This document shows, piece after piece, positions 7,596 through 17,167 of a stretch of 64,000 nt of DNA. Below the pieces are notes generated by a model. That model was given only the letters and a program-made list of their open reading frames with translations, was not told where the DNA came from and ran no database searches. The stretch spans positions 124,001 to 188,000 of the forward strand of contig NZ_JACIFY010000007.1 in the NCBI RefSeq assembly GCF_014197615.1, in the 5' to 3' direction. Each line of letters starts with the position of its first letter. Position 1 is the stretch's first letter. This DNA is from Rhizobium esperanzae. GTDB taxonomy: Bacteria > Pseudomonadota > Alphaproteobacteria > Rhizobiales > Rhizobiaceae. The translations under genes and the position numbers were made by a program.

Positions 7596-8849
7596 ATGAC
7601 AGATTCGCCGCCGCCGAAAAAGCTGATTGAACGCAAAGCCCGACCGATCGTCGAAACTGCGCTGGCTGACACACGCGTCGTGCTCATAGCCGGCCCGCGG
7701 CAAGCCGGAAAGACGACCCTTGCGCGACAGGTTTCTGGCTCCGATCGTCCGTTTATCACCCTCGACGATGTCGGTACGCTGAATGCAGCCAGGACCGATC
7801 CGATCGGGTTTATTCGAGGTATCAAACGGGCCGTGATCGACGAGGTGCAACGAGCGCCCGAACTGATACTGGCGATCAAGGAAAGCGTTGACCGCGATGA
7901 CGAGCCCGGACGGTTCTTGCTCACGGGCTCAGCCCATCTGGCCACCGTTCCGGCGATTGCAGACTCGCTCGCCGGTCGTACGGCCGTTGTCCCATTATTG
8001 CCATTTGCCCAATCTGAAATCCGGTCCACTCCCGGTCGCCTGCTGGATCGGCTGTTTGCCGGCGAGGAGCCTTCCACAGGGGAAGACACGGTGGTTGGTG
8101 ACGACCTGATGGCGACAGTGCTGCAGGGCGGTTACCCAGAAGCCTTGCGTCGGCCGACGCCCGGCCGGCGGACTGCTTGGCTGGAAGATTATGTGAAATT
8201 GATCCTTGATCGCGACGTGCGTGATATCGCCAACATCGATCAGTTGGACCGGCTTCCACGGCTGCTCGATGTCCTGGGGGAGCACGCCGGACAATTGGTC
8301 AATCATAGCAGTTTCGGCGCAGCACTCGGATTGTCTAGCATCACCGCACAGAAATACGTTGCTATCCTCGAGCGCCTCTTTCTGATCAGGACACTTGTCC
8401 CGTGGTCCAACAACCGCTTGAGCCGGCTCGTCAAGACACCGAAGCTTCACTTTCTGGACACAGGCTTGCTTGCCACTTTGCGAGAGGATGAAGCGGATGT
8501 TTTGCGCGATGATAAAAGTCGTTTTGGTGCCTTGCTTGAAAGCTTCGTGGTTTCAGAACTTTTGAAGTTGACGTCATGGTCAGACCGGCGCTTTTCCTTC
8601 TCCCACTACCGGACGAGAGACCAGGATGAAGTCGATGTCATCATCGAGGATCGGCGTGGCCGGGTTGTTGGGATAGAAGTAAAGGCGTCGGCAACGGTGA
8701 AGTCTGACGACTTTCGCGGGTTGCGCCAGTTACAAGAGGCGGTCGGCGATCGTTTCGTGCGCGGGCTCGTCTTACACGATCACGACCGAGTAACGCCATT
8801 TGGAGAAAAGCTCCAGGCCGCCCCGCTATCTCTTCTATGGACAATGTGA
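7596..8849 (+). CDS. AAA-type ATPase with C-terminal DUF4143
   Basis: A 417-residue protein of the AAA_14/DUF4143 family. Walker A is GPRQAGKTT (about residue 33), Walker B AVIDEVQ (about 73) and a sensor segment FLLTGSA (about 108). The C-terminal DUF4143 part (about 200-390) includes an EVDVII...GIEVKAS stretch resembling a PD-(D/E)XK nuclease core. Such proteins are common, often carried on mobile or accessory DNA, and their cellular role is mostly unknown. It stands alone with no partner gene close by. Start chosen at the ATG that gives the usual family N-terminus. Confidence 0.85.
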   Translation: MTDSPPPKKLIERKARPIVETALADTRVVLIAGPRQAGKTTLARQVSGSDRPFITLDDVGTLNAARTDPIGFIRGIKRAVIDEVQRAPELILAIKESVDRDDEPGRFLLTGSAHLATVPAIADSLAGRTAVVPLLPFAQSEIRSTPGRLLDRLFAGEEPSTGEDTVVGDDLMATVLQGGYPEALRRPTPGRRTAWLEDYVKLILDRDVRDIANIDQLDRLPRLLDVLGEHAGQLVNHSSFGAALGLSSITAQKYVAILERLFLIRTLVPWSNNRLSRLVKTPKLHFLDTGLLATLREDEADVLRDDKSRFGALLESFVVSELLKLTSWSDRRFSFSHYRTRDQDEVDVIIEDRRGRVVGIEVKASATVKSDDFRGLRQLQEAVGDRFVRGLVLHDHDRVTPFGEKLQAAPLSLLWTM

Positions 8850-8920
8850 GCCGCGAGCCAGCAGCGTCGCGCGGTCAGTGGATCGGACTGCAGGAGATGA
8901 GCCTTCAAGACTCGTGATAT

Positions 8921-9208
8921 TCAAGCGTAACCTGCGCCGTACACAGTGCGGACTTGCAGATTTGCGAAGCCAGCAAACGCTTTTCGCAGCCGACCGATAT
9001 GCACGTCGACCGTCCGACTCCCTACCGCGTGCGGATTTGGCCAGACGGCCTTAATGAGTTGCTCGCGAGTCGTGATTTGCCATTGCCTTTCCAGCAAGAA
9101 CCTAAGGATTCTCGCCTCTATAGGCGCGAGCGTTATTCTCTTTCCCCCGACGACGACAGCGGGCGGCGCCCTGACACACGTGCCAGTTCTCCGGTGCATC
9201 AACGCCAT
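8921..9208 (-). pseudogene. Response-regulator output domain fragment (PhoB/OmpR winged helix)
   Basis: The 95 residues contain only the DNA-binding half of a PhoB-like regulator: LAPIEARILRFLLERQ, REQLIKAVW, RTVDVHIGRLRKAF and the terminal RTVYGAGYA. The receiver domain with its phosphorylated Asp is absent, and the family's last residues are missing too. The start overlaps the stop of a nuclease fragment on the same strand. I read it as a truncated relic; a stand-alone winged-helix regulator cannot be excluded. Confidence 0.65.
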
Positions 9209-9346
9209 TCAGCCTGGATTCGCTGGGCGGCAATCTCGATCGTGTCGCCATCGATAACCGACGCACGGCCGACGAACCGCTCGGCGTCCACCGGTATCGT
9301 TGCCACCAATGCGATCAGAAGAAAAGGCAGTAGAATCTGAGCCATT
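9199..9346 (-). pseudogene. Thermonuclease-family N-terminal fragment
   Basis: About 48 codons: a signal peptide (ILLPFLLIALVATIPVDA) and then GRASVIDGDTIEIAAQRI, the characteristic opening of staphylococcal-nuclease-like proteins of rhizobia. It stops at TGA where the family would continue with the catalytic barrel. The fragment is fused end-to-start with the response-regulator remnant, which points to a deletion joining two unrelated genes. Confidence 0.6.
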
Positions 9347-9484
9347 CGAGCATTTACGTCGCTGTTGATATCCCCCAATAGTCCGCGGACACGCGGACCA
9401 AAGCAATGAAAGGCCCGCGCAAGCGCCTGTTGACAGAATATCTCGCCCGGCCGAAAAAGTAACCGGCTGTAAAGGAGATGATCG

Positions 9485-9892
9485 ATGGCTGAAGAGAATA
9501 TCACCGCCCCCGCTGTTGCCGTGGGCGTAGCGGCGCCGGTGGAGACACCCGCTTTGAAGAAAACGCGCGCACCTCGCCAGAAGAAGGGCGTTGCCGCGCC
9601 GGCGGTCGTCCCGTCGCAAGCCGCCGCTGCACCGGCTGAGTCCGTAAAGGCTGCCAGCGGCCGTGGCAGGAAGGCCAAAGCGGTCGCTGCAAAGCCCGAG
9701 GTTGCAGCCAAAGCCCCCAGAGCCAAGCGCACGCCCAAGGCTGTTCAGCCTCAAACGGCCGCTGTCGCAGCGCTTGATGAGATTGAAGATCTGATCAAGC
9801 TGGAAGAAGAAAACCAGCGCCTTCGCAAGTTGCTTGCGGAAAAGCTCCGCAACGAAAACGCCGATTTGCGCAAACGGCTCGATCGCGTCTGA
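9485..9892 (+). CDS. SyrB-like regulator-type protein
   Basis: A 135-residue, Ala/Pro/Lys-rich protein. Residues 1-95 are low-complexity and basic (KKTRAPRQKK, GRGRKAKA, RAKRTPK), resembling histone-like tails. The C-terminal 35 residues form a likely coiled coil with LEEENQRLRKLLAEKLR and NENADLRKRL. This C-terminus is the hallmark of SyrB-like proteins of Sinorhizobium and Rhizobium, where SyrB influences exopolysaccharide and symbiotic gene regulation. AAGGAG precedes the ATG. The next two genes end in a related segment. DNA binding through the basic tail is plausible but not shown. Confidence 0.75.
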   Translation: MAEENITAPAVAVGVAAPVETPALKKTRAPRQKKGVAAPAVVPSQAAAAPAESVKAASGRGRKAKAVAAKPEVAAKAPRAKRTPKAVQPQTAAVAALDEIEDLIKLEEENQRLRKLLAEKLRNENADLRKRLDRV

Positions 9893-10015
9893 CGCGAACA
9901 GTGCTGTCGTTCTGCCTTTTGACAGCGACAAGCATACCGATCCAAGAAATTTGGCAAGCGGGATCTGCAAGGATCTCGCAGCGCTATTGCGCATTCAGTC
10001 AGGGGGTAAAGGACT

Positions 10016-10627
10016 ATGAAGTCACCATGGCGATTTCTCGCGGACCTGACGTCGCGCCCTAAAACGCAAGTGTCACCGTTGGTTCCCCCCGCTCCGGAGA
10101 AACCGGCCGAGGACCAGGCGGGTGATCAGGACGTAGCGCCGGCGCTGTCGGTAACGATAGCGGAGCCGACTGGTCATCTACTCGGAACGACAGACAGCGC
10201 CGCCGCTTCGCCGGCTACGTCATCATCGGTGGTCGGTGCCGTAGTCGAAGCGAGCGAAGTCACCTCCCGTTTACCGTCGGAACCAGCGGTTGACGTAGTT
10301 GAGCCGGACGTCGCGATCGAGCGACCAGATCCAATCCCGGTGGCAATAACACCGCCAAACCTTGGCGAGGTTGAAGCACGGTCGAGCCCTAGCAAAAATC
10401 GCTCGAAGCGTATAAAGCCCGGTCCGGTTCAAGTCGTGACGCAGTCTCGGTCTAAGCCGAGCGAAGGCTCACGGGCCGTATCTCCTCCGCCGCAGCCTCT
10501 GACATTTCTTGAGGAAGTTGTGGCTCTCGACGAAGAAATCGCGGCGCTGAAGGCTGGCCTGGCGCTCAAGCTGAAGCTGCAGAACGCTCAATTGAAAAAG
10601 ATGCTCGAGCGCTTTGATATTCGATAG
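10016..10627 (+). CDS. Hypothetical rhizobial protein with SyrB-like C-terminus
   Basis: 203 residues. It opens with MKSPWRFLADLTSRP, has a long Pro/Ala/Val/Glu-rich linker (about 20-165) without predicted fold, and ends in a helical segment LDEEIAALKAGLALKLKLQN and LKKMLERF. That end aligns with the C-termini of both neighbouring proteins. No catalytic motif, signal peptide or membrane helix is visible. Function unknown; the shared tail suggests the three proteins interact with the same partner or with each other. Confidence 0.65.
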   Translation: MKSPWRFLADLTSRPKTQVSPLVPPAPEKPAEDQAGDQDVAPALSVTIAEPTGHLLGTTDSAAASPATSSSVVGAVVEASEVTSRLPSEPAVDVVEPDVAIERPDPIPVAITPPNLGEVEARSSPSKNRSKRIKPGPVQVVTQSRSKPSEGSRAVSPPPQPLTFLEEVVALDEEIAALKAGLALKLKLQNAQLKKMLERFDIR

Positions 10628-10659
10628 CCGGCCGGACAGGCTGTTATGATTGGAATGAC

Positions 10660-11205
10660 ATGAAGACCCCGCAGAGAAATTTCGTTGTCGAGATCAAGTC
10701 GAAGGGCCGCCGATCGGCAGTCCGGCAGGAATCCATCTGGGGCAGCACAGATCTGAAGGCATTTGCCCGTCAGGCAGCCAGCGTGGCGCCGCAGCTGTTC
10801 GAGGACGGGCAGCAAGCTGAACCAACGGTCGAAGACATTATCGTCGCGCCTGCTGTAGAAAATGCGCCAGTCGCAGAGTCGGTTCTCGCGCCGGTGGCCC
10901 GGACTTCCGATGCCATCGTCTGGGTTTCCGTTTCTACAGCAGAAGAGCGGTCAGATCTTGCCGCCGTCGCGAAAAGAAAGCCGCGTCGATCGGGATTGAT
11001 AGGCCGTCAGTCGCCAATTATGCCTAAAGCCGGCGATAAGCTTGGGATCTCAGTAACCTCCCCCTTGGCTCCGAGCGAAGCTCCCATTGATGAATTGCCC
11101 GCTCTCGAAGCCGAAAATCGTCGATTGAAGACGCTTTTGGCTGATCGGCTTCGCCAACAGAATCTGCAGCTTCGAATGATGTTGCGCCGCTTCGGCACTG
11201 AGTGA
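10660..11205 (+). CDS. Hypothetical rhizobial protein with SyrB-like C-terminus
   Basis: 181 residues, starting MKTPQRNFVVEIKSKGRR, a segment I recognise as typical of a rhizobial plasmid family, followed by WGSTDLKAFAR. The middle is low-complexity with a basic patch (KRKPRRSGLIGR). The last 33 residues (LPALEAENRRLKTLLADRL, QLRMMLRRFG) are again the SyrB-like coiled segment. It lies 32 bases after the preceding gene and on the same strand, so the three are probably co-transcribed. Confidence 0.65.
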   Translation: MKTPQRNFVVEIKSKGRRSAVRQESIWGSTDLKAFARQAASVAPQLFEDGQQAEPTVEDIIVAPAVENAPVAESVLAPVARTSDAIVWVSVSTAEERSDLAAVAKRKPRRSGLIGRQSPIMPKAGDKLGISVTSPLAPSEAPIDELPALEAENRRLKTLLADRLRQQNLQLRMMLRRFGTE

Positions 11206-11310
11206 ATCCGCCAGCATATCCTCGGGTTGACGCGTTTTGACTAGCTCATTGTTTGGAAACATTTTCGGTGGTGCGATAGCCTAATTGCTTCGTCGAACCG
11301 CTGTGTCTGA

Positions 11311-11811
11311 ACGGGCGGCCGCCTCATCCTCATTCCCAAGCCGAAAACCCCTGACGAGACCATGGGCATCGTTCGGGAGTATGTCGGCCAGGCGGTGGTC
11401 CGGGTGGGGTTGAATCAGTTTCCGGCCGGTGTCGGCGTGAAGGATACCTCCGAGATGAGTTCAGATCTGGTCGAGCCCTGCGAGAACCTCCGCAAGGGAT
11501 CTGCGATGTTCGCGAAGATCCTTCGGGTCGTAAGAAAATGCTACGGCAACCCCACGAGCACAGAGGTCTTTCCGCAAATCTTCGACGATGCGGTCTATGT
11601 CTGGAACAGGTTCGAGGGCCAGGGCGTGTTTCAAGCTCAGGATCCCCGTGGTGCTATCACGGAAACGAGCGACAAGGCGAAGGCGGTGGAGGCGGAGGCG
11701 GAGGCTGCTGATGCCGCGCCGGTTGAAAAAGAGGCCGAGCCCTCAAACCCAAACGACATCGGAGCGGCGGGCATCAGGATCGATCTGTCGAGGATCGGCG
11801 GGCAGAAATGA
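11311..11811 (+). pseudogene. traH: TraH-family conjugal transfer protein, 5' end lost
   Basis: TraH is encoded in the conjugation region of Ti and rhizobial plasmids. The recognisable body is EYVGQAVVRVGLNQFPAGVG, YGNPTSTEVF and the closing AGIRIDLSRIGG. Family-like sequence (RLILIPKPKTPDE) continues upstream of the first ATG at 11362, back to an in-frame TGA at 11308, and the remaining N-terminus cannot be found. The gene is therefore truncated or disrupted at its 5' end, and no other tra or trb gene is nearby. It marks the region as plasmid-derived. Confidence 0.65.
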
Positions 11812-11843
11812 CTTATCTAGCAACGCTGAAACGCGGAGCCGGA

Positions 11844-12457
11844 TCAGGGATCGATAATCGCAACCTTCAGGTCATCGAGCACATTCGCGAGACCCGGCGC
11901 TTGTATCAGCCTTGTCGCGCCGACAGCCTTCAGCTTGCCGATGGATCGATCGAACACTGCAAGATTAGTGTGTTCGTTTAGCCTCGAGGGATAAATGATG
12001 CCGTCGGCCTGATCGCGATGTTCATGGATGCGACAGCCCACTCGCGAGCAAGGGATTGCTTGGAGGATTTTGCCACATCCGTCGGCACACCCATCTTGAT
12101 CGCGCCGTCGTCGCGCAGATCAACCATCGTCAGTGGCTTGATCACCTCGATCTGCGCAAACTGCCGGTCACGCAACTCTGACTCGGCAATTGGCAGGTCA
12201 CCGATCAACCCGTCGCGCTGATCCCTCAGCAAAGCTTCGAGAAAGCAGACTTTGACGGTGTCGCCCATATAGAGCACGCCAAAGCGATTGGCGGGCTTTC
12301 GGCGCCGCGGGTCGCTGAAGCGGCTCGGTGTCTTTCCGTAGCCGGGCGGATCAGGGTATCTACCGAGGTAGATGCGGCCGAACCGTGCGCCGGGCGCAAC
12401 GACATGTAGATGCAGGCTTGCTGTTTCGAAGCCCGTGGGCGGTAGTGCATTTCCCAT
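11844..12457 (-). pseudogene. RES-domain toxin, frameshifted
   Basis: RES toxins of Xre-RES modules degrade NAD+. The first frame runs from the ATG at 12457 with RFGRIYLGRYPDPPGYGKTPSRF-type content (RFGVLYMGDTV, CFLEALLRD) to SLAREWAV, where homology leaves the frame; it resumes one base over as CRIHEHRDQADGIIYPSRLN and NLAVFDR to the stop at 11844. One base is missing near 12035-12040. Either the toxin is inactivated or the assembly has an error. It starts immediately after the antitoxin stop (TAAATG, no gap). Confidence 0.7.
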
Positions 12458-13210
12458 TTACCGGAAATCTCGCCCAACGCTTTCCGCTGCCGCGATCGCC
12501 TGTTCAGTTCGCCCACGCTCCAGAGCTTCACGACCCGTCAGACCATCCAGTTCACCATGCGACTGGACCAGGAAGCGATAGACTGCCCAGGCTCCACCAA
12601 GCCTCTCGTGAAGGATAGGGAGCGCAGCAAATGGCTTGCCATCGGAATCGAGCTGCCAATCGGGGAAGCGATACCCACGCTTGGCGCCGTCTAGTCCGAG
12701 CACCTGACCGCTTTGCCGCTTGGTATTGACTGTCACCCGCGTCGTGCCGAGCAGGCGAGCAAAGTCGTCAGCGCTGAGCATATCGGCGCCCCCGAGGATT
12801 TCTGCTGCTTTCGAGCGTCCGCGTGCCCGGGCTGCTGCAAGAGCTTGCTCAAGGCCAGCATCTGCGGCGCTGTCCTCCTCAGACAGCGCAGGGGCGGCCA
12901 ATGCGTCGTCTTCGACCGGGGTTACGACCATCTCGCCTTCTGGATCGACGTCGACGCGGAAGCTCACACGTCTGCCGGCGGTTCGGCTCCTTGAAATCGC
13001 CTGACCATATTGCTGCAGCAGTGCCTGCACGCGCTTCGGCTTGTCGGACAGGACTTTAGTCGCACTATCCGGAACTTTGATTTTGAAGCCGCTCATGCCT
13101 TCCGGCAGCGCGCCGGCGCCTGTCGCCAGGAAAATAGCCATGGACCTATCTGGTCCATCCCTGCGGGCCGAGCCGTCTTTGATGCTGGGTTTTGCCTTGG
13201 GAGATGCCAT
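12458..13210 (-). CDS. Antitoxin of a RES/Xre module (DUF2384-like)
   Basis: 250 residues, long for this family. The N-terminal 150 residues are unusual (DNA-partition or linker-like, basic then acidic). A helix-turn-helix follows (MLSADDFARLLGTTRVTVNT, then GYRFPDWQLDSDGKPF). The C-terminal toxin-binding part has LGGAWAVYRFLVQ and LDGLTGREALERG. This architecture and the RES gene directly downstream identify a type II toxin-antitoxin pair. GGAGG sits 8 bases before the ATG. It likely represses its own promoter in the 13.2-13.5 kb gap. With the toxin frameshifted, the antitoxin may persist alone. Confidence 0.8.
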   Translation of the reverse strand: MASPKAKPSIKDGSARRDGPDRSMAIFLATGAGALPEGMSGFKIKVPDSATKVLSDKPKRVQALLQQYGQAISRSRTAGRRVSFRVDVDPEGEMVVTPVEDDALAAPALSEEDSAADAGLEQALAAARARGRSKAAEILGGADMLSADDFARLLGTTRVTVNTKRQSGQVLGLDGAKRGYRFPDWQLDSDGKPFAALPILHERLGGAWAVYRFLVQSHGELDGLTGREALERGRTEQAIAAAESVGRDFR

Positions 13211-13525
13211 AACATTTCCTCCATACAGAAGTACTCATATGGCAAAGATGGATAAGTTCGTCAAGTTCGTAAAGACATTTCAACTTTTGGCACGCGGAGC
13301 ACCCGATTGAATCGCTGACACTTCAGTTGCCCGGTACCGGGACAACTCAAGTGAGAATTTGTTATAACGTTACACTCAATGTTCTGGATGGTTTACGCGG
13401 CTCTTTAGAATGAATGCAGTTGCTCGCAAGGAAAAGGGTTCGGGTTTGCGTTGCGTGAACGTTGCTTGCCCGTAATCGGCTGCGATACTCGGCCACGGGC
13501 CACTCCCGCCAGATTGAGTTTGACC
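13211..13525. promoter_or_regulatory. Divergent intergenic region between the antitoxin and the dnaE2 fusion
   Basis: About 315 bases that must hold both promoters. A short palindrome GTTATAAC at 13361-13368, extended as GTTATAACGTTAC, is a possible antitoxin operator. No SOS box was recognised by eye in front of the polymerase gene, although dnaE2 genes are usually LexA-controlled. Confidence 0.35.
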
Positions 13526-16500
13526 ATGCGGCTTCACCACGGCACCTCTTCAAGACATCTCGAATCCATTCTCGAAAACGGTCTTCTGCCACGAGGTGAT
13601 GGAGCATCGAACTGGCGGGCCACCTCTTCAGGCGAGCGCGTGTATCTTACAAACGCCTACGCAATGTATTTCGCCCAGTCTTCCCGCAAGGAAGCGTCTG
13701 AAGACCTGGTGATCGTGGAGATCGACACCGATCTATTGCCGGATCAGTCGCGGTTGCAGGCGGACGAAGACACCGCATGGTTCATCTGGCGGGCCGGAGA
13801 AATGAGAGATGAGTTCCGTCCGCCAGCGGAAATGACAGACAAACACGAACAGGGAATGCATTTCTCCAAGCTTCTAAAACCCCTTTCGGAGTGCGGACTT
13901 GGACACGAAAGGTCGCTTGCCCTGCTCGGCAACTGCTCTCACAAGGGATCCATCCCTTCAAGCGCAATCATCAGAGTGCTGCGCTATTCGGCAGCTGGCG
14001 GACCATGGTGGCTTTCATTCCGTGATCCGGCCATTTCTCTGCTGAACTACCGTTTCAACGGTTCGGACTACCGGGCTACTCAATTGGTTGTCGCCGGTAG
14101 GTTGGGCGAGGCCCGTCATGTGGAACAATTGATCCCTGGCTTTCTCGATCTCGACTTTGTCGAGGAAATCTGCGCTCCACGAAGGACGCTCCGCCGGCGG
14201 CCGAACGACCAGCTCAGGCTGCATCAGCTCTCCAACATGGCGGCTGCTATGGGTGTCGCCACGGTCGTCACCAGCGACGTGCTGTTTCATGTCCCCGAAC
14301 GGCGCATCCTGCAGGACGTCGTGACCTGCATTCGTCACAACATCACCATCGACGATGCTGGATTCCGGCGGGAACGGCACGCCGATCGCTATCTCAAGCC
14401 CCCGGAAGAAATGGCGCGGCTCTTCCCGCGTTATCCCGAGGCGCTGGCCCGTACCCTCGAAATCATCGAGCGATGCCGCTTCTCGCTCGACGAACTTGCC
14501 TATCAGTATCCGGAGGAGCGGGCACATCCGGACCTGACGCCGCAGCAGACGCTTGCGCAACTGACCTGGGAGGGTGCCGCCTGGCGCTATCCGGAAGGTT
14601 TGCCGCCGAAGGTCAAGGCGACGCTCGAGCACGAGCTGCGGCTGATCGAGAGGCTCGACTATGCGCCTTACTTTCTAACCGTGAACTCGATCGTCCGCTT
14701 CGCGCGGTCGAAGGACATTCTCTGTCAGGGCAGGGGATCGGCCGCCAACACCTCGGTCTGTTATGTGCTCGGCATCACCTCGATCGATCCGGATCGCAAC
14801 GCTCCCTTGTTCGAGCGCTTCGTTTCCGAGGAACGGCGTGAGCCGCCCGATATCGACGTCGACTTCGAGCATGAGCGGCGTGAGATCGTCATGCAGTGGG
14901 TGTTCGAAACCTATGGGCGCGATCATGCGGCTCTCTGTTCGACCGTCATCCGCTACCGCTCGAAAGGTGCCATCCGCGATGTTGGCAAGGCGCTGGGCCT
15001 GCCCGAAGACATGACGAAGATGTTGTCGTCACAGGTCTGGGGCTGGGGCGAGGATGTCGGCGAAAAACATGCCGAAGAGCTCAACCTCAATCTGGGCGAC
15101 CGGCGCCTGCGTCTGACGCTGGAGCTTGCCAGGCAGTTGATGCGTGCACCTCGCCACTTGTCGCAGCATCCTGGCGGCTTCGTGTTGACCCGTGACCGTC
15201 TCGACGAGCTCGTGCCGATCGAGCCGGCGGCCATGGTCGACCGTCAGGTCATCGAGTGGGATAAGGACGATATCGACATCCTGAAGTTCATGAAAGTGGA
15301 TTGCCTGGCGCTCGGAATGCTCTCCTGCATGAAGCGCGGCTTTGATCTGCTCGCCGAGCACAAGGGCATCAATCTCGATCTCGCGACGATCCCGCCCGAG
15401 GACCCTCGCACCTATGCGATGATCCGAAAGGCGGACACGCTCGGCACCTTCCAGATCGAAAGCCGGGCGCAGATGTCGATGCTGCCGCGGATCAAGCCGC
15501 GCACCTTCTATGACCTCGTCATTGAGGTCGCCATCGTCCGTCCCGGCCCGATCCAGGGCGACATGGTGCATCCCTATCTCAGGCGCCGGGAGGGAAAGGA
15601 AAAAGTCGACTTCCCCAAACCGGAGCTGGAGGCGGTGCTCGGCAAGACGCTCGGCGTGCCGCTCTTCCAGGAACAGGCAATGCGTGTGGCGATCGAGTGC
15701 GCCGGATTTACTGCCGGCGAGGCCGATCAATTGCGCCGCGCCATGGCAACCTTCAAGCACACTGGAGGCGTGTCGAAGTTCGGGCAGAAGCTGATCACAG
15801 GCATGGTGGCAAATGGCTATGAGCAGGAATTCGCCGAAAAGACCTTCAAGCAACTGGAGGGGTTTGGCAGCTACGGTTTCCCGGAAAGCCATGCCGCTTC
15901 CTTCGCGCTGATTGCCTATGCCTGGTCCTGGCTGAAATGCTGGCATCCGGACGTCTTCTGCGCCGCTCTCCTCAATGCTCAGCCGATGGGGTTTTACGCG
16001 CCGGCCCAGATCGTGCGCGACGCGCGCGATCATGGCGTCGTGGTTCGCCCCGTCTGCGTCAACGCCAGCCGCTGGGATTGCATGCTGGAGCCAACGGTGG
16101 ACGACGGCCGGTTTGCTGTTCGCCTCGGCCTGCGCATGGTCAAGGGGCTGGCCAATGCCGACGCCGCCAAGATCGTCACGGCGCGAGCCGATGAGCCCTT
16201 CGCCTCGGTTGACGATCTCTGGCGCCGCGCCAATGTGCCCGCCGCGTCGCTCGTAGAGCTCGCCGAAGCCGATGCATTCCAGCCGTCGCTGCAGCTCGCC
16301 CGCCGCGAGGCACTCTGGGCGATCAAGGCGCTGCGCGATGAACCCTTGCCGCTCTTCGCGGCAGCATCGGAACGGGAGAAAGCGACCGTGCCGGAACTCG
16401 ACGAGCCGGCGGTGGAACTCCGGCCGATGACAGCGGGTGGCGAGGTGGTCGAGGACTACGGTCATGTTGGACTGACGCTTCGCACCCATCCCCTCTCGTT

Positions 16501-16993
16501 TCTGCGCTCGGACCTGCTGAAGCGTCGCATCGTCACCTGTCGCGAGGCGATGCAGTCCCGCGACGGAAAGTGGCTTGAGGCCGCGGGCCTCGTTCTTGTC
16601 CGCCAGCGGCCGGGTTCGGCCAGGGGCGTGATGTTCATCACCATCGAGGACGAAACCGGCATTGCCAATCTCGTGGTCTGGACGAAAGTCTTCGAAAAAC
16701 ACCGTCGCGCCGTGCTCGGCGCCGGCATGCTCGGTGTCTACGGCCGCATCCAGCGGAAAGGGGAGGTCGTGCACCTCGTTGCGCATCGTCTCACCGATCT
16801 TTCGGGAGAACTCAGGAGCGTCGGGGAGCGCGATCAGGCTTTTGCCCTTCCGCATGGGCGCGGGGATGAGTTTCATCACGGATCGCCGGCGCCCGATCCG
16901 CGCGGGCTGCCGAAGGGGCCGCGGCCGCGCGATATCGTCGATCCCTATCTGCATCTCGATGAGATCAGGGTGAAGACGCGGGATTTCAGGTGA
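13526..16993 (+). CDS. dnaE2: Error-prone DNA polymerase DnaE2 with its N-terminal PHP half replaced by an HGTS-motif domain
   Basis: Translesion C-family polymerase, normally acting with ImuA/ImuB. From residue 222 (LRRRPNDQL) the 1155-residue protein is ordinary rhizobial DnaE2: palm motif [16 protein letters not shown] (about 401), catalytic PDIDVD with Asp442 and Asp444, third Asp592 in KVDCLALG, fingers and a C-terminal OB fold (about 1010-1080). Residues 1-215 are not the PHP domain. They begin [20 protein letters not shown] and continue with [12 protein letters not shown], resembling ADP-ribosyltransferase/KptA-fold openings. The frame is continuous across the junction (14171-14190). 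The ATG at 13526 starts this domain exactly; a TTG at 13451 is less likely. imuA and imuB are not nearby. Polymerase identity is certain; the foreign domain's function is not. Confidence 0.88.
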   Translation: MRLHHGTSSRHLESILENGLLPRGDGASNWRATSSGERVYLTNAYAMYFAQSSRKEASEDLVIVEIDTDLLPDQSRLQADEDTAWFIWRAGEMRDEFRPPAEMTDKHEQGMHFSKLLKPLSECGLGHERSLALLGNCSHKGSIPSSAIIRVLRYSAAGGPWWLSFRDPAISLLNYRFNGSDYRATQLVVAGRLGEARHVEQLIPGFLDLDFVEEICAPRRTLRRRPNDQLRLHQLSNMAAAMGVATVVTSDVLFHVPERRILQDVVTCIRHNITIDDAGFRRERHADRYLKPPEEMARLFPRYPEALARTLEIIERCRFSLDELAYQYPEERAHPDLTPQQTLAQLTWEGAAWRYPEGLPPKVKATLEHELRLIERLDYAPYFLTVNSIVRFARSKDILCQGRGSAANTSVCYVLGITSIDPDRNAPLFERFVSEERREPPDIDVDFEHERREIVMQWVFETYGRDHAALCSTVIRYRSKGAIRDVGKALGLPEDMTKMLSSQVWGWGEDVGEKHAEELNLNLGDRRLRLTLELARQLMRAPRHLSQHPGGFVLTRDRLDELVPIEPAAMVDRQVIEWDKDDIDILKFMKVDCLALGMLSCMKRGFDLLAEHKGINLDLATIPPEDPRTYAMIRKADTLGTFQIESRAQMSMLPRIKPRTFYDLVIEVAIVRPGPIQGDMVHPYLRRREGKEKVDFPKPELEAVLGKTLGVPLFQEQAMRVAIECAGFTAGEADQLRRAMATFKHTGGVSKFGQKLITGMVANGYEQEFAEKTFKQLEGFGSYGFPESHAASFALIAYAWSWLKCWHPDVFCAALLNAQPMGFYAPAQIVRDARDHGVVVRPVCVNASRWDCMLEPTVDDGRFAVRLGLRMVKGLANADAAKIVTARADEPFASVDDLWRRANVPAASLVELAEADAFQPSLQLARREALWAIKALRDEPLPLFAAASEREKATVPELDEPAVELRPMTAGGEVVEDYGHVGLTLRTHPLSFLRSDLLKRRIVTCREAMQSRDGKWLEAAGLVLVRQRPGSARGVMFITIEDETGIANLVVWTKVFEKHRRAVLGAGMLGVYGRIQRKGEVVHLVAHRLTDLSGELRSVGERDQAFALPHGRGDEFHHGSPAPDPRGLPKGPRPRDIVDPYLHLDEIRVKTRDFR

Positions 16994-17167
16994 TGACAAT
17001 TGGGCGGCCGTCGGTTCGAATCCTGTCAAGGCGAACGAGACCAGCCCCATTCGGCGGCGCATATTGCAGCTAGCAAGATCGCCTCGATGCGATGCGCCGC
17101 GGGGATTAAAAACACAGTACTCCCATCTTGCGATATTCACCTTCGTTCTACATCGTTCCGGCGACAG

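Noticed and set aside
17005..17030. tRNA-like T-arm sequence GGTTCGAATCC after dnaE2
   Set aside because: The flanking bases do not pair as a T-stem and no anticodon or acceptor stem could be built.
15029..17140. A 703-codon open frame antisense to dnaE2
   Set aside because: It mirrors the codon bias of the polymerase gene, has no ribosome site or recognisable domain, and is the usual shadow in GC-rich DNA.
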